Below, piece by piece: positions 8,787 through 19,411 of a stretch of DNA of 64,000 nt (its first letter is position 1; each line of letters opens with the position of its first letter). The stretch comes from JAVEDQ01 sp963783105 (lineage in GTDB: Bacteria; Actinomycetota; Actinomycetes; Frankiales; Frankiaceae). Position numbers and translations under genes: made by a program. The stretch is from assembly GCA_963783105.1 (NCBI GenBank), contig CAWAMI010000003.1, positions 310,001-374,000 on the forward strand. The letters run 5' to 3'. The notes below the pieces were generated by a model that was not told the origin of the DNA, searched no databases, and saw only the letters and a program-made list of their open reading frames with translations.

Positions 8787-10394
8787 ATGACGAGTACCGC
8801 CACCGCCGCTCAGGCCAGCGCGGACGCCCCGGAGCCGAGGCCGACGCCCCGCCGTCGCCGGGAACTGCCTCCCTGGTTCTTCCCGGCGACGCTCGGCGTG
8901 CTGATCGTCGCCGGCGTGGCGCTGCGCTTCATGGCCCGCCAGGCGCTGTGGCTGGACGAGGCGCAGAGCGTGGCCATCGCGAAGCTGCCGCTGACCGGGC
9001 CCGGCACCACGCTGTGGGACGGGCTCCGCCAGGACGGCTCGCCGCCCCTGTACTACCTGCTGCTGCACTACTGGACGGAGCTGTTCGGCACCGGTACCGC
9101 CGTCGTGCGGGCGCTGTCGGCGATCCTCAACCTGGCAGCGATCTACCCGCTGTACGTGCTGGCGCTGCGGGTGGTGGGGCAGCGGCCGGCCCGCGTCGTC
9201 GTCATCCTCTACATCTGCTCTCCGTACGCGCTCTACTACGCGACCGAGACGCGCATGTACAGCCTGGTCATCCTGCTGACCGTGCTCTACGGGCTCGCGC
9301 TCGAGAAGACGATGCGGGCACCGAACGCCTTCTCCGTGATCAGCATCGGCGTCACGGCGGCCGGTCTGGCGCTGACGCACTACTGGTGCATCTACCTGCT
9401 GATCACGATGACCGGCATCCTGCTGTTCGTCGCGTGGCGCCGAGGGAACAGACGGGCCTGGCTGGCGCTGCTCGGACAGGCGCTCGGCGGGGTGCTGCTC
9501 CTGCCCTGGCTGCCCACGCTGATGTATCAGCTGAAGCACACCGGAACGCCGTGGGGTGCACCGGCGAGCCTCTCGGCCGTACTGCACGCCTACGGCTGGT
9601 GGGCCGGGGGTCCCTCGGTGGCGGGACGCCTGGCGCTGCTGGTGGTCGCGCCGCTGATCGTGTTCGCGATCTGCGGCACGGCGGTGTCGAGCCGGGCGAT
9701 CGTCGTCGAGTGGAAGACGAAGCAGCCCGGGATGCTGCTGTTCACGATCACCACCGGAACCCTCATCGTCGCCATCCTCATCGGGCAGGCGACCGGCAGC
9801 GCCTACGCCGACCGCTACACCGCCACCGCGTTCATCCCCTTCCTGCTGCTCACCGGCGTCGGGACGACCGTGATCCTCAGCGAACGGGTGTTGGTCGCGG
9901 CCATCGGGTCGCTCGCGCTGCTCGGGATCGTGGCGGGCGCCGCGCTGCTGCTCGTTCCCCGGACCCAGGCCCAGCAGGCGGCGACGGCGCTGGAGCGGTT
10001 CGCCAAGCCCGGCGACCTCGTGCTGGTGTGCCCCGACCAGATCGGCCCGGCCGTCCGCCGGCTCGCGCCGGAGAACCTGACCTACTACGCGGTCCCCACG
10101 TTCACCGACCCGGCGCGGGTCGACTGGGTCGACTACAAGAACCGCAACACCTCCGCCGACCCGGAGGGCATCGCCCGTCGTGCGGTGGCGGAGGCGGGCC
10201 CGAAGCGGAACGTCTTCGTGGTCTACGCCGAGGGCTACAAGAGCTACGAGGAGTTGTGCCCCGGCATGCGCCAGGAGCTGCGGACGCTGCGGCCCTCGGG
10301 GGCGCGCGGCTTCTTCCTGCAGAAGCCCGACCTGGAGGGCATGGAGGTCGACATCTTCCCGGCTCAGCCGGCGCGGCCGCCGTCCCCCCGTTAG
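8787..10394 (+). CDS. GT39/ArnT-like membrane glycosyltransferase (paralogue)
   Basis: A 535-residue paralogue of the protein at 3636. It shares ALWLDEAQSV (catalytic Asp-Glu), SPPLYYLLLHYWTELFG, ATETRMYSLVILL, THYW and KHTGTPWG, and a soluble tail with VCPDQIGPAV and VDWVDYKNRN. The short N-terminus is basic and Pro-rich before the first helix. ATG at 8787 starts it 94 bases after the flavoprotein. The conserved tail pair CPDQ(L/I)GPAV ... WVDY in both copies may mark a periplasmic acceptor- or substrate-recognition domain (inference). It overlaps by 4 bases, tail to tail, the minus-strand membrane protein gene. Confidence 0.82.
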   Translation: MTSTATAAQASADAPEPRPTPRRRRELPPWFFPATLGVLIVAGVALRFMARQALWLDEAQSVAIAKLPLTGPGTTLWDGLRQDGSPPLYYLLLHYWTELFGTGTAVVRALSAILNLAAIYPLYVLALRVVGQRPARVVVILYICSPYALYYATETRMYSLVILLTVLYGLALEKTMRAPNAFSVISIGVTAAGLALTHYWCIYLLITMTGILLFVAWRRGNRRAWLALLGQALGGVLLLPWLPTLMYQLKHTGTPWGAPASLSAVLHAYGWWAGGPSVAGRLALLVVAPLIVFAICGTAVSSRAIVVEWKTKQPGMLLFTITTGTLIVAILIGQATGSAYADRYTATAFIPFLLLTGVGTTVILSERVLVAAIGSLALLGIVAGAALLLVPRTQAQQAATALERFAKPGDLVLVCPDQIGPAVRRLAPENLTYYAVPTFTDPARVDWVDYKNRNTSADPEGIARRAVAEAGPKRNVFVVYAEGYKSYEELCPGMRQELRTLRPSGARGFFLQKPDLEGMEVDIFPAQPARPPSPR

Positions 10395-11674
10395 AGCTTG
10401 ACGACGCGGGTGAGGAACGTCGCGGCGAACGCCACCGCGGAGGGGACGGCGGCGTAGGCCAGGACCCGCGCGTCCGGGAGGCGCTCGCGGAGCGGCCGCG
10501 GGGTGTCGCGGACGGGTCGCGCGAGAAGCAGGACCGCGCTGAGCAGGTACAGGTCGGACAGGGCGCGGAGGTCGGCCGGGCCCGTCCAGTAGTGCCGGGA
10601 CAAGCTGAGCGTCAGCAGCAGGGCCAGCAGCCAGGCGAGCCGCTCCTCGCGCGGGATCGAGGCGTCCCGGACGCGCAGCCCGGCGAGCGCGACCACGACG
10701 ACCAGCGCCGCCAGCTGCAGCAGCAGGAGCGCCGCCGCCGCCCGATCGTCCCCGGTGAGGTCGCCGACGGTGTTCCCGATCGCCTCGACGAACGACACGA
10801 CGGGCGGACCGACCTGGGCGGGGCCGCCGGCGAGCGCCGGCGCCTCGCCGATCGCCGCGTAGCAGGCGGCCTGCCAGCTCACGAACATGACGGCGGGCAC
10901 CAGCCACCCCGCGTCCAGCGCCCGCGGCCGCTCGCGTCGGCGCGCGATGTCCAGGATGCGGACCGCGGCGATGGCGACGACGACCAGCAGCGCCGTCTCC
11001 CTGGCCAGCACCGCGAGCGACAGCAACCCGGCGGTCGCCGCCGGGCGTCGCTTCCGGTAGGCGAGCAGGCCCGCGAGCACGAAGACGCCGGTCACGATCT
11101 CGTGCAGGTCGCGGCCGAGGCTGAACAGGTACCCCCAGTACCCGGCCAGGAGCAGACCCCAGGCCGCGTGCCGGCCCCCGAGCTGAGCGAAGCGTCCCCC
11201 GAGGTAGCCGAGCGCGGCGAGGGCGAGCAGGTTCACCACGACCAGCGCCGGCGGCACCAGCGAGTCCTGACCCGCGGAGACGGTCCAGGCGAGCACCGGG
11301 TAGAGGATCCGCTCGAGCCGCAGCGGGGTGTCGAGGACGATGTTGTCGGCCGGGTCGTCGTTCGACACCGCGACCCGGACGTCGGGCTGAGGGACCTCGT
11401 CGAGTTCGGTCGGGTCCACCGCGAGCCGGTACGCGAACTGGCCGTCGTAGCCCGGCCCGCTCTCGATCGGCACCCCGGGCAGCGGCGGGCGGGCGAAGTC
11501 GGAGCCCGCGTCGACGAAGCTGCCGATCGATCCGGAGCCCGCCAGGGCCAGTCGCAGCAGGACGAAGAGGACAGCGACCAGGAGCAGGGCGACCGCCGAG
11601 GCGACCGCGGAGTCGGGGACGAGACCCCTCGCGGAGTGGCCTCGCTTCGACGTCGTTCCGGACACCCTCCCCAC
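10391..11674 (-). CDS. Polytopic membrane protein of unknown function
   Basis: A 427-residue integral membrane protein. After a short basic N-terminus and helix 1, a loop contains GPGYDGQFAYRLAVDP, a pattern seen in actinobacterial membrane proteins of the GT-C-like type (AZOBR_p60025-type or DUF2029-like resemblance from memory, not verified). About nine helices follow, ending in a short basic tail. The frame is open to 11977, but the part beyond about 11680 overlaps the citrate synthase gene on the other strand and has no coding character. GTG at 11674 or 11665 are both possible starts; a GGGGAGG run lies between them. It points toward the glycosyltransferase block and may belong to it functionally. 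Confidence 0.68.
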   Translation of the reverse strand: MGRVSGTTSKRGHSARGLVPDSAVASAVALLLVAVLFVLLRLALAGSGSIGSFVDAGSDFARPPLPGVPIESGPGYDGQFAYRLAVDPTELDEVPQPDVRVAVSNDDPADNIVLDTPLRLERILYPVLAWTVSAGQDSLVPPALVVVNLLALAALGYLGGRFAQLGGRHAAWGLLLAGYWGYLFSLGRDLHEIVTGVFVLAGLLAYRKRRPAATAGLLSLAVLARETALLVVVAIAAVRILDIARRRERPRALDAGWLVPAVMFVSWQAACYAAIGEAPALAGGPAQVGPPVVSFVEAIGNTVGDLTGDDRAAAALLLLQLAALVVVVALAGLRVRDASIPREERLAWLLALLLTLSLSRHYWTGPADLRALSDLYLLSAVLLLARPVRDTPRPLRERLPDARVLAYAAVPSAVAFAATFLTRVVKL

Positions 11675-11804
11675 GGGTCGGACTGTAGTGGCCGCCGGCC
11701 GAACGCACGGATCCCGCACTCCGCAGACATGCGGGCCCGGTTCCGGCGGTAACACCCACCTGAGAGACTGACACCCTGACCACAGCGAGCCATCCGGAGG
11801 ACCG

Positions 11805-13091
<1,287 letters not shown>

Positions 13092-13135
13092 CGAGAGGCG
13101 GGAACACTCCGCCCCCCTCGCCCCACCCTCGCCCC

Positions 13136-13160
13136 ACCCCCGCTCCACGGGAGCGGGGGT
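13136..13160. terminator. Bidirectional hairpin between gltA and the GGDEF-EAL gene
   Basis: Perfect 11-base arms, ACCCCCGCTCC (13136-13146) and GGAGCGGGGGT (13150-13160), with a 3-base loop. It lies between two convergent stop codons and can serve both strands. Confidence 0.8.
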
Positions 13161-13161
13161 G

Positions 13162-15063
13162 TCAGCGCAGCGTTTCCGCCGGGCGACCCAGATGGAAGCC
13201 CTGCGCGTAGCGGCAGCCGAGGTCGCGGAGCAGCTGAAGGCTCTCCTCGTCCTCGACGCCCTCCGCGACCACGAGCTTGCGAAGGTTGTGCGCGAGCAGC
13301 AGGACGGCCGAGACCACCGCCATCGACTCGGGGTTGCGGGCGAGGCCACGCACGAACGACTGGTCGATCTTGAGGATGCCCGCCGGCAGGTCGACGAGCC
13401 GGCTGAGCGACGAGTAGCCGGCGCCGAAGTCGTCGATCGCGAGCTCGCACCCGAGCTCGCGGAGTCGTTCGGTGGCGCCGGCGGCGCGCTGCGGCTCGGC
13501 CATCAGGCCGGTTTCGGTGATCTCGAGGACCAGCCGGGCGGGGGCGATGCCGGCTCGCTCGACGGTGTCCCGGACGAGCCTGCCGATGTCGGGATGGGTG
13601 ATCTCGGCGGCGGAGAGGTTGACGAACATCAGCTGCGGAGCGTCGCCGCCGAGCTCGGCGTCCCAGGCCGCGAGCTGGCGGCACGCCTCCCCGACGACCC
13701 AGCGGCCGAGCTCGACGATCAGCGCGCTGTCCTCGGCGACGTCGATGAACTCGCCCGCGGCCAGCAGCCCGCGCTCCGGGTGCTGCCAGCGCAGCAGCGC
13801 CTCCACCGCGTAGCGGCTGCCGGTGTCGAGGTCGAGGATCGGCTGGTAGTGCAGCCGCAGCTCGCCGTGCGGGAGCGCCGAGCGCAGGTCGGCCTCGGTC
13901 TGGTTGCGCCGCCCGAGCTCCGCGTAGGCGAACTCGTCGAAGTTCTCGATGCGCCCCCGGCCGTTCGCCTTGGCCCGGTACATGGCCGCGTCGGCGTGGG
14001 CGAGCAGGGTCGCCCCGCTCATCTCCGCCGTCGTGCTCACGGCCACGCCGATGCTCGCCACCGGGGCGACGTCGACGGGGAGCCCCGGGCAGGTCGCGGA
14101 CAGTCCCTTCAGCACGCGCTCCGCCACGAGCTCCGCCTCCGACGGCGAGCTGACCTCGTCGAGCAGGACGACGAACTCGTCACCGCCGATGCGGGCGACG
14201 GAGTCGGTGGGCCGCACGCTGGCGCGCAGCCGCCCGGCGCAGCAGCGCAGCAGCTCGTCGCCGACCGCGTGGCCGTAGGTGTCGTTGACGAACTTGAGCC
14301 GGTCGAGGTCGATGAACAGCATGCCGACGGCGTGATCGTGCCGCCGGAGCCGCGCGAGCGCGGAGTTGGTCGCCTCGAGCAGCACGGGCCGGACGAGCAG
14401 TCCGGTGAGCGGGTCCCGCAGCGCCTGCTCGGCCAGCTGGTCGCGTGCCTCCCGCAGCTGCCGGTTGACCTGCTCGAGCTGCTGGGTGCGGGCGACGAGG
14501 TTGGCCTCCGCGCCGGAGGAGGCGCTCGCCGACCCGGCCGTGGCGACGCCGACTCCGTTGACGTAGGCGGTGACGTCCTCGGCCTGGACCAGCAGGGCGA
14601 CCCCGTCGCCGTGCCGGATGGGAATCGTCCGCGGGCTCCAGTAGCGGGTGAGGTAGCCGCCGGTGACGGGGTCGAGCAGGTCGTGGCGCTGCACCGCGAG
14701 GTTGTCCGTCTCCCCCGTCAGAGCGGCCCGCCGCAGGCTGGCCTCGACGGTCGAGACGGCGTCGGCGTCCGCGGTCAGCGGGTTGCCGGGCAACGCGTCG
14801 GCGAGCCGTCGCCCGACCAGCTCCCCGCGCGGCCGGCCGACCGCCCGCTCGTAGGCGGCGTTGACGTCGACGAACACCGCGTCGACGGTCAGCACCGCGC
14901 AGGGCGTCGGCACCGCGTCGAACAGTCCGCGGTAGTCGAGTGCGACGAGCCGATGGACATCGGGACTGTCCTCACCGGCGACCGATGGGCCGTCCCCGGC
15001 CTCGACCCGAAGGACCTCGATTCCCTGCGACCCCGCTCGCACGTGGAACTCCCGGGCTGTCAC
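13162..15063 (-). CDS. PAS-GGDEF-EAL cyclic-di-GMP protein
   Basis: A 633-residue protein. Residues about 45-170 look like a PAS sensor domain, followed by a short coiled-coil-like linker rich in Gln/Arg/Glu. The GGDEF domain has an intact GGDEF active site and an RPTD inhibitory site five residues upstream, so both diguanylate cyclase activity and product inhibition are possible. The EAL domain keeps EALLRW, the Asn/Glu region VLEITETGLM, the DDFGAGYSS loop and EGVEDEE, so phosphodiesterase activity is also possible. No transmembrane segment is seen, so it is probably cytosolic. GTG at 15063 is the first start in frame; the ribosome site is weak. Confidence 0.92.
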   Translation of the reverse strand: MTAREFHVRAGSQGIEVLRVEAGDGPSVAGEDSPDVHRLVALDYRGLFDAVPTPCAVLTVDAVFVDVNAAYERAVGRPRGELVGRRLADALPGNPLTADADAVSTVEASLRRAALTGETDNLAVQRHDLLDPVTGGYLTRYWSPRTIPIRHGDGVALLVQAEDVTAYVNGVGVATAGSASASSGAEANLVARTQQLEQVNRQLREARDQLAEQALRDPLTGLLVRPVLLEATNSALARLRRHDHAVGMLFIDLDRLKFVNDTYGHAVGDELLRCCAGRLRASVRPTDSVARIGGDEFVVLLDEVSSPSEAELVAERVLKGLSATCPGLPVDVAPVASIGVAVSTTAEMSGATLLAHADAAMYRAKANGRGRIENFDEFAYAELGRRNQTEADLRSALPHGELRLHYQPILDLDTGSRYAVEALLRWQHPERGLLAAGEFIDVAEDSALIVELGRWVVGEACRQLAAWDAELGGDAPQLMFVNLSAAEITHPDIGRLVRDTVERAGIAPARLVLEITETGLMAEPQRAAGATERLRELGCELAIDDFGAGYSSLSRLVDLPAGILKIDQSFVRGLARNPESMAVVSAVLLLAHNLRKLVVAEGVEDEESLQLLRDLGCRYAQGFHLGRPAETLR

Positions 15064-15213
15064 CGCGGCAGTCCGCGGACACGCTGATTGTCTGACTTAT
15101 TCTGACATCACCGTAAACCTGTTCGCTACCTTGCGCATGCGCGTGGCGACGGAACGACACCGAGCCCGGTCAGCCCCCTCGGTATCTGGGTCGCCCCGCG
15201 GCCCAGATACCGA

Positions 15214-16887
15214 TCAGCTGAGTTCCGCCTCCATCTGCGTGCGCAGGACGGGGCCGGGCTCGGCGGATTCCAGCGTCGCCAGCGCCTGCCGACCCTCGAG
15301 GTCGATGGTCGCGAGCACGTTGCCGAAGGCGGGCGAGCCGACGACGCGCCAGGACATGGTCGGCGTGTTCACCCCCGCGAGGGTCGCGATCGAACGCCCG
15401 ACCCAGTGCGCGAGCCGCCCGACCGCCGCACGCTGGCCGTAGCGCAGCCACTGCGGCAGAGGGTTGCGCAGCGGCGAGCACACGACCTGGTAGATGCGCG
15501 GGCTCGTGGCCGACCGGAGCCGCAGCCGCGCCCGCGCGACGTAGGAGAAGTGCACGTCGCCGGACAGGAAGCTCACGGTGGCCGGGGTTCGCCACGGCCC
15601 TGCCTTCGGCTCGTTCCCGATGCGGCTCAGCAACTCCGACATCCGCCGGAAGGACGAGCCGAAGGCCGCCCAGTGCTCGAGGTCGGCGCCCTGCCGCGCC
15701 TTCTCCCCGACGGAGACGAACCGGCTGCCCCAGCTGCCGTTCGCGACCGCCTCGTTCCACTCCTCGAGGTGGTGGACGAACGCCGGCAGCAGGAACGGCA
15801 CCGACGTGGCGATGAGCAGGTGGTCGACACCGTGCAGCTGCTCGGCGTCGATCTGCTGCTCGAGCCACGTCCAGTCGGCCTCGGAGATCATCTCCCGCTT
15901 GTCCCCGGCGAGGATGCGGCCGGCGCGGGAGTCGAGCACGAGGAGCCGGGACGTGCCGAGCTCGCGGCTGAAGCTCCACCGCGCTCCCCCGGTGTCGTCG
16001 CCGTCGGGCGGGCTGCCCTGCGGGGTGTCGGCCGCCGCGTCCGACTCGAGTGCGTAGGTCCGAAGGACCTCGGAACCGTCGTCCGAGCCGGCGATGCGGC
16101 CGTAGATCTGCGACTTCGCGAGCTGCTCGGGGCTCAGGTTGCCGACGTGCTGGTAGACCCAGTACGCCATCAGCGCCGAACCGATCTTCTCCTTCCACCA
16201 CGGCTTGGTCGTGATCTCGGCGCGCCATGCGGCGGAGGTGTTCCAGTCGTCCCGGACGTCGTGGTCGTCGAAGATCATCGCGCTGGGGACGGTGGAGAGC
16301 AGCCACCGGATCGGCGGCATCGACCAGGACTCCTGGTAGAGCTTCGTGTACTCCTCGAAGTCGCTGATCTCGCCGTCCGGCGACCCCTCCCGTGGGCGGC
16401 GGCTGTCGACGAAGGCCTTGGTCTGCGGCGAGATGTTGTCGTCGGCGTAGACCTGGTCGCCGACGAACAACAGGGTGTCCGGCCAGTCCTCGCCCGCGGC
16501 GGTCTTGAGCCGCTCCGCCAGGGCGTGCAGCGCGTCGATGCCGGTGTTCTCGTCGTCGAGCGGGGTCGCCACCCGGCAGGACCCGAACGAGAGCTTGAAG
16601 GGGCGGATGCGCCGCTCGGCGCGGATCACGCTCGGAGGCCACTCGGCCATCGGCCCCTCGGTCTCCGGCCAGACCTTCTCGCCGTCGAGGTGCACCTCGT
16701 ACGGCGTGACGCTGTCGGGCTCCAGGCCGGAGATCTGCACCAGCGCGTAATGGTGGCCCTCGATGCAGAAGGTGCGCTCGGTGGTGCCGAGGATGCTGAC
16801 CTCGCAGGCCCGGTCCGTCTCGACCCAGATGGTCGCGCTCCCCCGGGCGAGGTAGCGCAGCATCGGGCCGAGGAGCAGGGTTGGCAT
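15214..16887 (-). CDS. PhoD-like metallophosphatase
   Basis: A 557-residue protein of the PhoD-like/phosphodiesterase family. Metal-binding motifs in order: FGSCRV, LFVGDQVYADD, MIFDDHDVRDDW and FLSGDVHFSYVARARL. An N-terminal beta-sandwich domain precedes the metallophosphatase core. Classic secreted PhoD proteins carry a Tat signal; none is seen here, so it may act in the cytoplasm or be a divergent member. ATG at 16887 is chosen because a GCAGGA lies 8-9 bases upstream; ATG at 16896 is an alternative. Likely activity: hydrolysis of phosphate mono- or diesters; substrate unknown. Confidence 0.87.
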   Translation of the reverse strand: MPTLLLGPMLRYLARGSATIWVETDRACEVSILGTTERTFCIEGHHYALVQISGLEPDSVTPYEVHLDGEKVWPETEGPMAEWPPSVIRAERRIRPFKLSFGSCRVATPLDDENTGIDALHALAERLKTAAGEDWPDTLLFVGDQVYADDNISPQTKAFVDSRRPREGSPDGEISDFEEYTKLYQESWSMPPIRWLLSTVPSAMIFDDHDVRDDWNTSAAWRAEITTKPWWKEKIGSALMAYWVYQHVGNLSPEQLAKSQIYGRIAGSDDGSEVLRTYALESDAAADTPQGSPPDGDDTGGARWSFSRELGTSRLLVLDSRAGRILAGDKREMISEADWTWLEQQIDAEQLHGVDHLLIATSVPFLLPAFVHHLEEWNEAVANGSWGSRFVSVGEKARQGADLEHWAAFGSSFRRMSELLSRIGNEPKAGPWRTPATVSFLSGDVHFSYVARARLRLRSATSPRIYQVVCSPLRNPLPQWLRYGQRAAVGRLAHWVGRSIATLAGVNTPTMSWRVVGSPAFGNVLATIDLEGRQALATLESAEPGPVLRTQMEAELS

Positions 16888-17030
16888 GTCCGTCATCCTG
16901 CCCCGCCCGCCGCCGGGAAATGCTGAGGGTCGGCCGTGCATCGGATACGCGCTGTCATTCGTGCGGGGTCATTCGTGCGGGGTCATTCATACGGGCACGG
17001 CCCTCGTCGCCTCCGCGCTACCGTCGGGAT

Positions 17031-17285
17031 ATGGCGCGCAGTGACGGCAGTGCGGGGGGCCGTACGCCGGAGAGCTCTCGGACAACTCAGAGCCGGGACC
17101 TCGTCTATCAGAACCTGTACATGCCTCGGGGCACGAGCCGGCGGCTCGCCCAGACGATGCTCACCATGCACGCCGAGTACGGCGGCTGGGAGCTCGACCG
17201 CCTGCGGCTCTATCCGGACGGTTCGCGGCGGGTCGTGTTGCGGCGGCCGAACCGGCCGGGGTTGCCGCCCTACCTGCCGATCTGA
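17031..17285 (+). CDS. Small conserved protein, DUF5703-like
   Basis: An 84-residue protein with a Ser/Thr/Arg-rich start and a compact core: TSRRLAQTMLTMHAEYGGW then ELDRLRLYPDGSRRVVLRR. This matches my memory of the actinobacterial DUF5703 family. No membrane segment. It is single, with divergent transcription from the PhoD-like gene. Function unknown. Confidence 0.75.
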   Translation: MARSDGSAGGRTPESSRTTQSRDLVYQNLYMPRGTSRRLAQTMLTMHAEYGGWELDRLRLYPDGSRRVVLRRPNRPGLPPYLPI

Positions 17286-17339
17286 GAGGGCGGGGACGGA
17301 CGGCGCACAGCCGGTGGGCGGCGGCGGATCAGGTGCGGG

Positions 17340-17633
17340 TCAACCGAAGAGGCGGAGCAGGCCGAGCAGCTGCAGGGCCACGGGCGTGCAGATGGCGATC
17401 AGCACGACCAGGACGAACAGCCGGGCCTGCGTGCGGCGCGGCTCGCGGCTGCTGATGGCGGCGTCGGCGAGGTCCCCGAATCGCTGGATCGTCCCCTCGA
17501 CGGTGAACGCGCCGGCCCGTTCCTTGGTCGGCTCGGGGTGCTCGACGGTCGTCGACGGGTCCCTCCGCGCCGGGTCGATGTCCTCGAGCCGACGGCGGTA
17601 GGGATTGGGGTCGCCCGCTCCGTAACCAGCCAT
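17340..17633 (-). CDS. Small membrane protein with a C-terminal anchor
   Basis: A 97-residue protein with a hydrophilic, Pro/Arg/Glu-rich first two thirds and a single C-terminal hydrophobic helix (LFVLVVLIAICTPVALQLLG). Such tail-anchored small proteins are common in actinomycetes. An ATG two codons upstream (17639) is an equal alternative start. Convergent with the DUF5703-like gene. No known family recognised. Confidence 0.6.
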   Translation of the reverse strand: MAGYGAGDPNPYRRRLEDIDPARRDPSTTVEHPEPTKERAGAFTVEGTIQRFGDLADAAISSREPRRTQARLFVLVVLIAICTPVALQLLGLLRLFG

Positions 17634-17724
17634 CACCACTGATTGTGACCGATCCGCGGGCGGGCGTCAGGCGGACGCGTCCGCGACCACCGACGCGGGG
17701 CGGGCGCTGGGCGGTTCTGTCACG

Positions 17725-17859
17725 GTTCGCGGTCGGCGCGCAGACGTTCGCGGTTGGCGCGGGGGTGTTCGCGGTCGGCGCGCGGACCGTTCGCGGTCGG
17801 CGCGCAGACGTTCGCGGTTGGCGCGGGAAATCGCCGCTCGCGCCGCGGAGACCGCGAAC
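17725..17859 (+). repeat. Composite intergenic repeat: five 21-22-nt direct units plus inverted cap
   Basis: Five head-to-tail units begin at 17725, 17746, 17767, 17789 and 17810. The consensus is GTTCGCGGT(C/T)GGCGCG followed by a variable CAGAC, GGGGT or GGAAA end. Units 1 and 4 are identical, and units 2 and 5 are nearly so. After a 14-base spacer an inverted partial unit (GCGGAGACCGCGAAC, 17845-17859) closes the element. A related element with the same layout lies at 49508-49599 on the opposite strand. It fills the gap between a small membrane protein gene and the M20 peptidase gene. No protein function is likely. Confidence 0.85.
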
Positions 17860-17878
17860 GGCACTCTTCCAGCAGCGC

Positions 17879-19264
17879 TCAGCAGCCGTCCAGGAATCGG
17901 TCCAGCACGCGGACGCCGAACCGCAGCGCCTCGGTGGGCACCCGCTCGTCGACGCCGTGGAACATCGCCGCGAAGTCCAGCTCGCCCGGCAGCTTCAGCG
18001 GCGAGAAGCCGAAGCAGCGGATGCCGAGGCGGGAGAACGACTTGGCGTCGGTGCCGCCGGAGAGCATGTACGGCACCGCCCGGGCGCCCGGGTCCTCGGC
18101 CTTGAGGGAGGCGGCCATCGTGTCGACGAGCTCGCCGTCGAACGTCGTCTCGAGCGCCTGGTCGTGCCACAGCCACTCGCGCTGGACGCGCGGGCCGAGG
18201 ATCTCGTCGAGCCGGCGCTCGAAGTCCTCCTCGCCGCCGGGCAGGAAGCGGCCGTCGACGTAGGCGGTGGCGCCGTTCGGGATGACGTTGACCTTGGCGC
18301 CGGCCTGCAGCTGCGTCGGGTTGGCGGTGTGGCTGATGGTCGCGCCGACGAGCCGGGCGAGCGCGCCGAGCTGGTCGATCGTCGCCCTGGGGTTCTCGGG
18401 GTCGAACTCCCAGCCGGTGGCCTCGGACAGCTCGTCGAGGAACTGCCGGACGCTGGGCCGGAGCTGCACGGGGAACGTGTAGCGGCCGAGCCGGCCGACG
18501 GCTTCGGCGAGTTCGGTGACCGCGTTGTCGCTCGCGATCATGCTGCCGTGGCCGGCGCGGCCGGCGACGGTCAGCTTCATCCAGGCGATGCCTTTCTGGG
18601 CCGTCTCGATGAGGTAGAGCCGCAGGTCGTTGCTGACCTCGTAGGAGAAGCCGCCGACCTCGCTGATCGCCTCGGTGCAGCCCTCGAACAGCTCGGCGTG
18701 GTTCTCGGCGAGGTAGCGGGCGCCGAGCCGGCCGCCGGCCTCCTCGTCGGCGACGAAGGCGAGCACGAGGTCGCGCGGGGGCTTGCGGCCGGTGCGGAGG
18801 CGGTCGCGGACGACGGCGAGCGTCATCGCGTCCATGTCCTTCATGTCGACGGCGCCGCGACCCCACAGGCAGCCGTCGTCGCCGATCTCGCCGGCGAACG
18901 GCGGGAGCGTCCAGTCGTCGGCATCGGCCGGCACGACGTCGAGGTGACCGTGGATGAGCAGGCCGCCCCGGCTGCGGTCCTCCCCCTCGACGCGCGCGAT
19001 CACGGACGTGCGGTTCTTCTCGGACTCGACGATCGTCGTCTCGAGTCCGACCTCCGCGAGCTTCTCGGCGACGTACTCGGCGGCCTGCCGCTCGTCGCCG
19101 TCGCCCGGCCCGCGGTTGACCGACGGGATGCGCAGCAGGTCCCGGCACAGGTCGACGACCTCGTCCTGGCCCGACCGGGCCCGGTCCTCACCGGCGCTCC
19201 GGTCCGTGGCCCGATCTGTGGCCCGCTCTGCGGCACTGCCGTCGGCGGCTGCCCTCGTCGTCAC
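17879..19264 (-). CDS. M20-family metallopeptidase
   Basis: A 461-residue zinc peptidase/deacylase. Metal-binding motifs: HGHLDVVPADADDW (His, Asp), WGRGAVDMKD (bridging Asp), VADEEAGGRLGARY (catalytic Glu pair), and the C-terminal MFHGVDERVP (His). The dimerisation lid domain (TAQKGIAWMKLTVAGRAGHG) is present. No signal peptide, so cytosolic. The frame is open to 19315, but the GTG at 19264 has AGGA and GGAGG just upstream and starts at a normal family length. Likely hydrolyses dipeptides or N-acyl amino acids; the exact substrate cannot be assigned. Confidence 0.9.
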   Translation of the reverse strand: MTTRAAADGSAAERATDRATDRSAGEDRARSGQDEVVDLCRDLLRIPSVNRGPGDGDERQAAEYVAEKLAEVGLETTIVESEKNRTSVIARVEGEDRSRGGLLIHGHLDVVPADADDWTLPPFAGEIGDDGCLWGRGAVDMKDMDAMTLAVVRDRLRTGRKPPRDLVLAFVADEEAGGRLGARYLAENHAELFEGCTEAISEVGGFSYEVSNDLRLYLIETAQKGIAWMKLTVAGRAGHGSMIASDNAVTELAEAVGRLGRYTFPVQLRPSVRQFLDELSEATGWEFDPENPRATIDQLGALARLVGATISHTANPTQLQAGAKVNVIPNGATAYVDGRFLPGGEEDFERRLDEILGPRVQREWLWHDQALETTFDGELVDTMAASLKAEDPGARAVPYMLSGGTDAKSFSRLGIRCFGFSPLKLPGELDFAAMFHGVDERVPTEALRFGVRVLDRFLDGC

Positions 19265-19411
19265 GCCTCCATCCTGCCCCTTTCCGGCCGCTCGCATCGC
19301 TGGGCGCACATGCATGCACCGGGGTCACCCGGGCGCTCGCCCGTTCGGCCGCTCCTCCTCGGGAGTCGCGAACCCGATCTTCCGGATGTCTACCGTTTCC
19401 GAGGAGTAGCC

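Noticed and set aside
3636..10394. A secondary-metabolite biosynthetic cluster
   Set aside because: No synthase, carrier protein or tailoring set is present; the genes fit envelope glycosylation better.
15064..15213. Specific promoter for the GGDEF-EAL gene
   Set aside because: AT-richer DNA is present but no convincing -35/-10 pair could be fixed by eye.
17725..17830. Possible CRISPR array
   Set aside because: Units are contiguous direct repeats of 21-22 nt with no unique spacers and no cas genes nearby.
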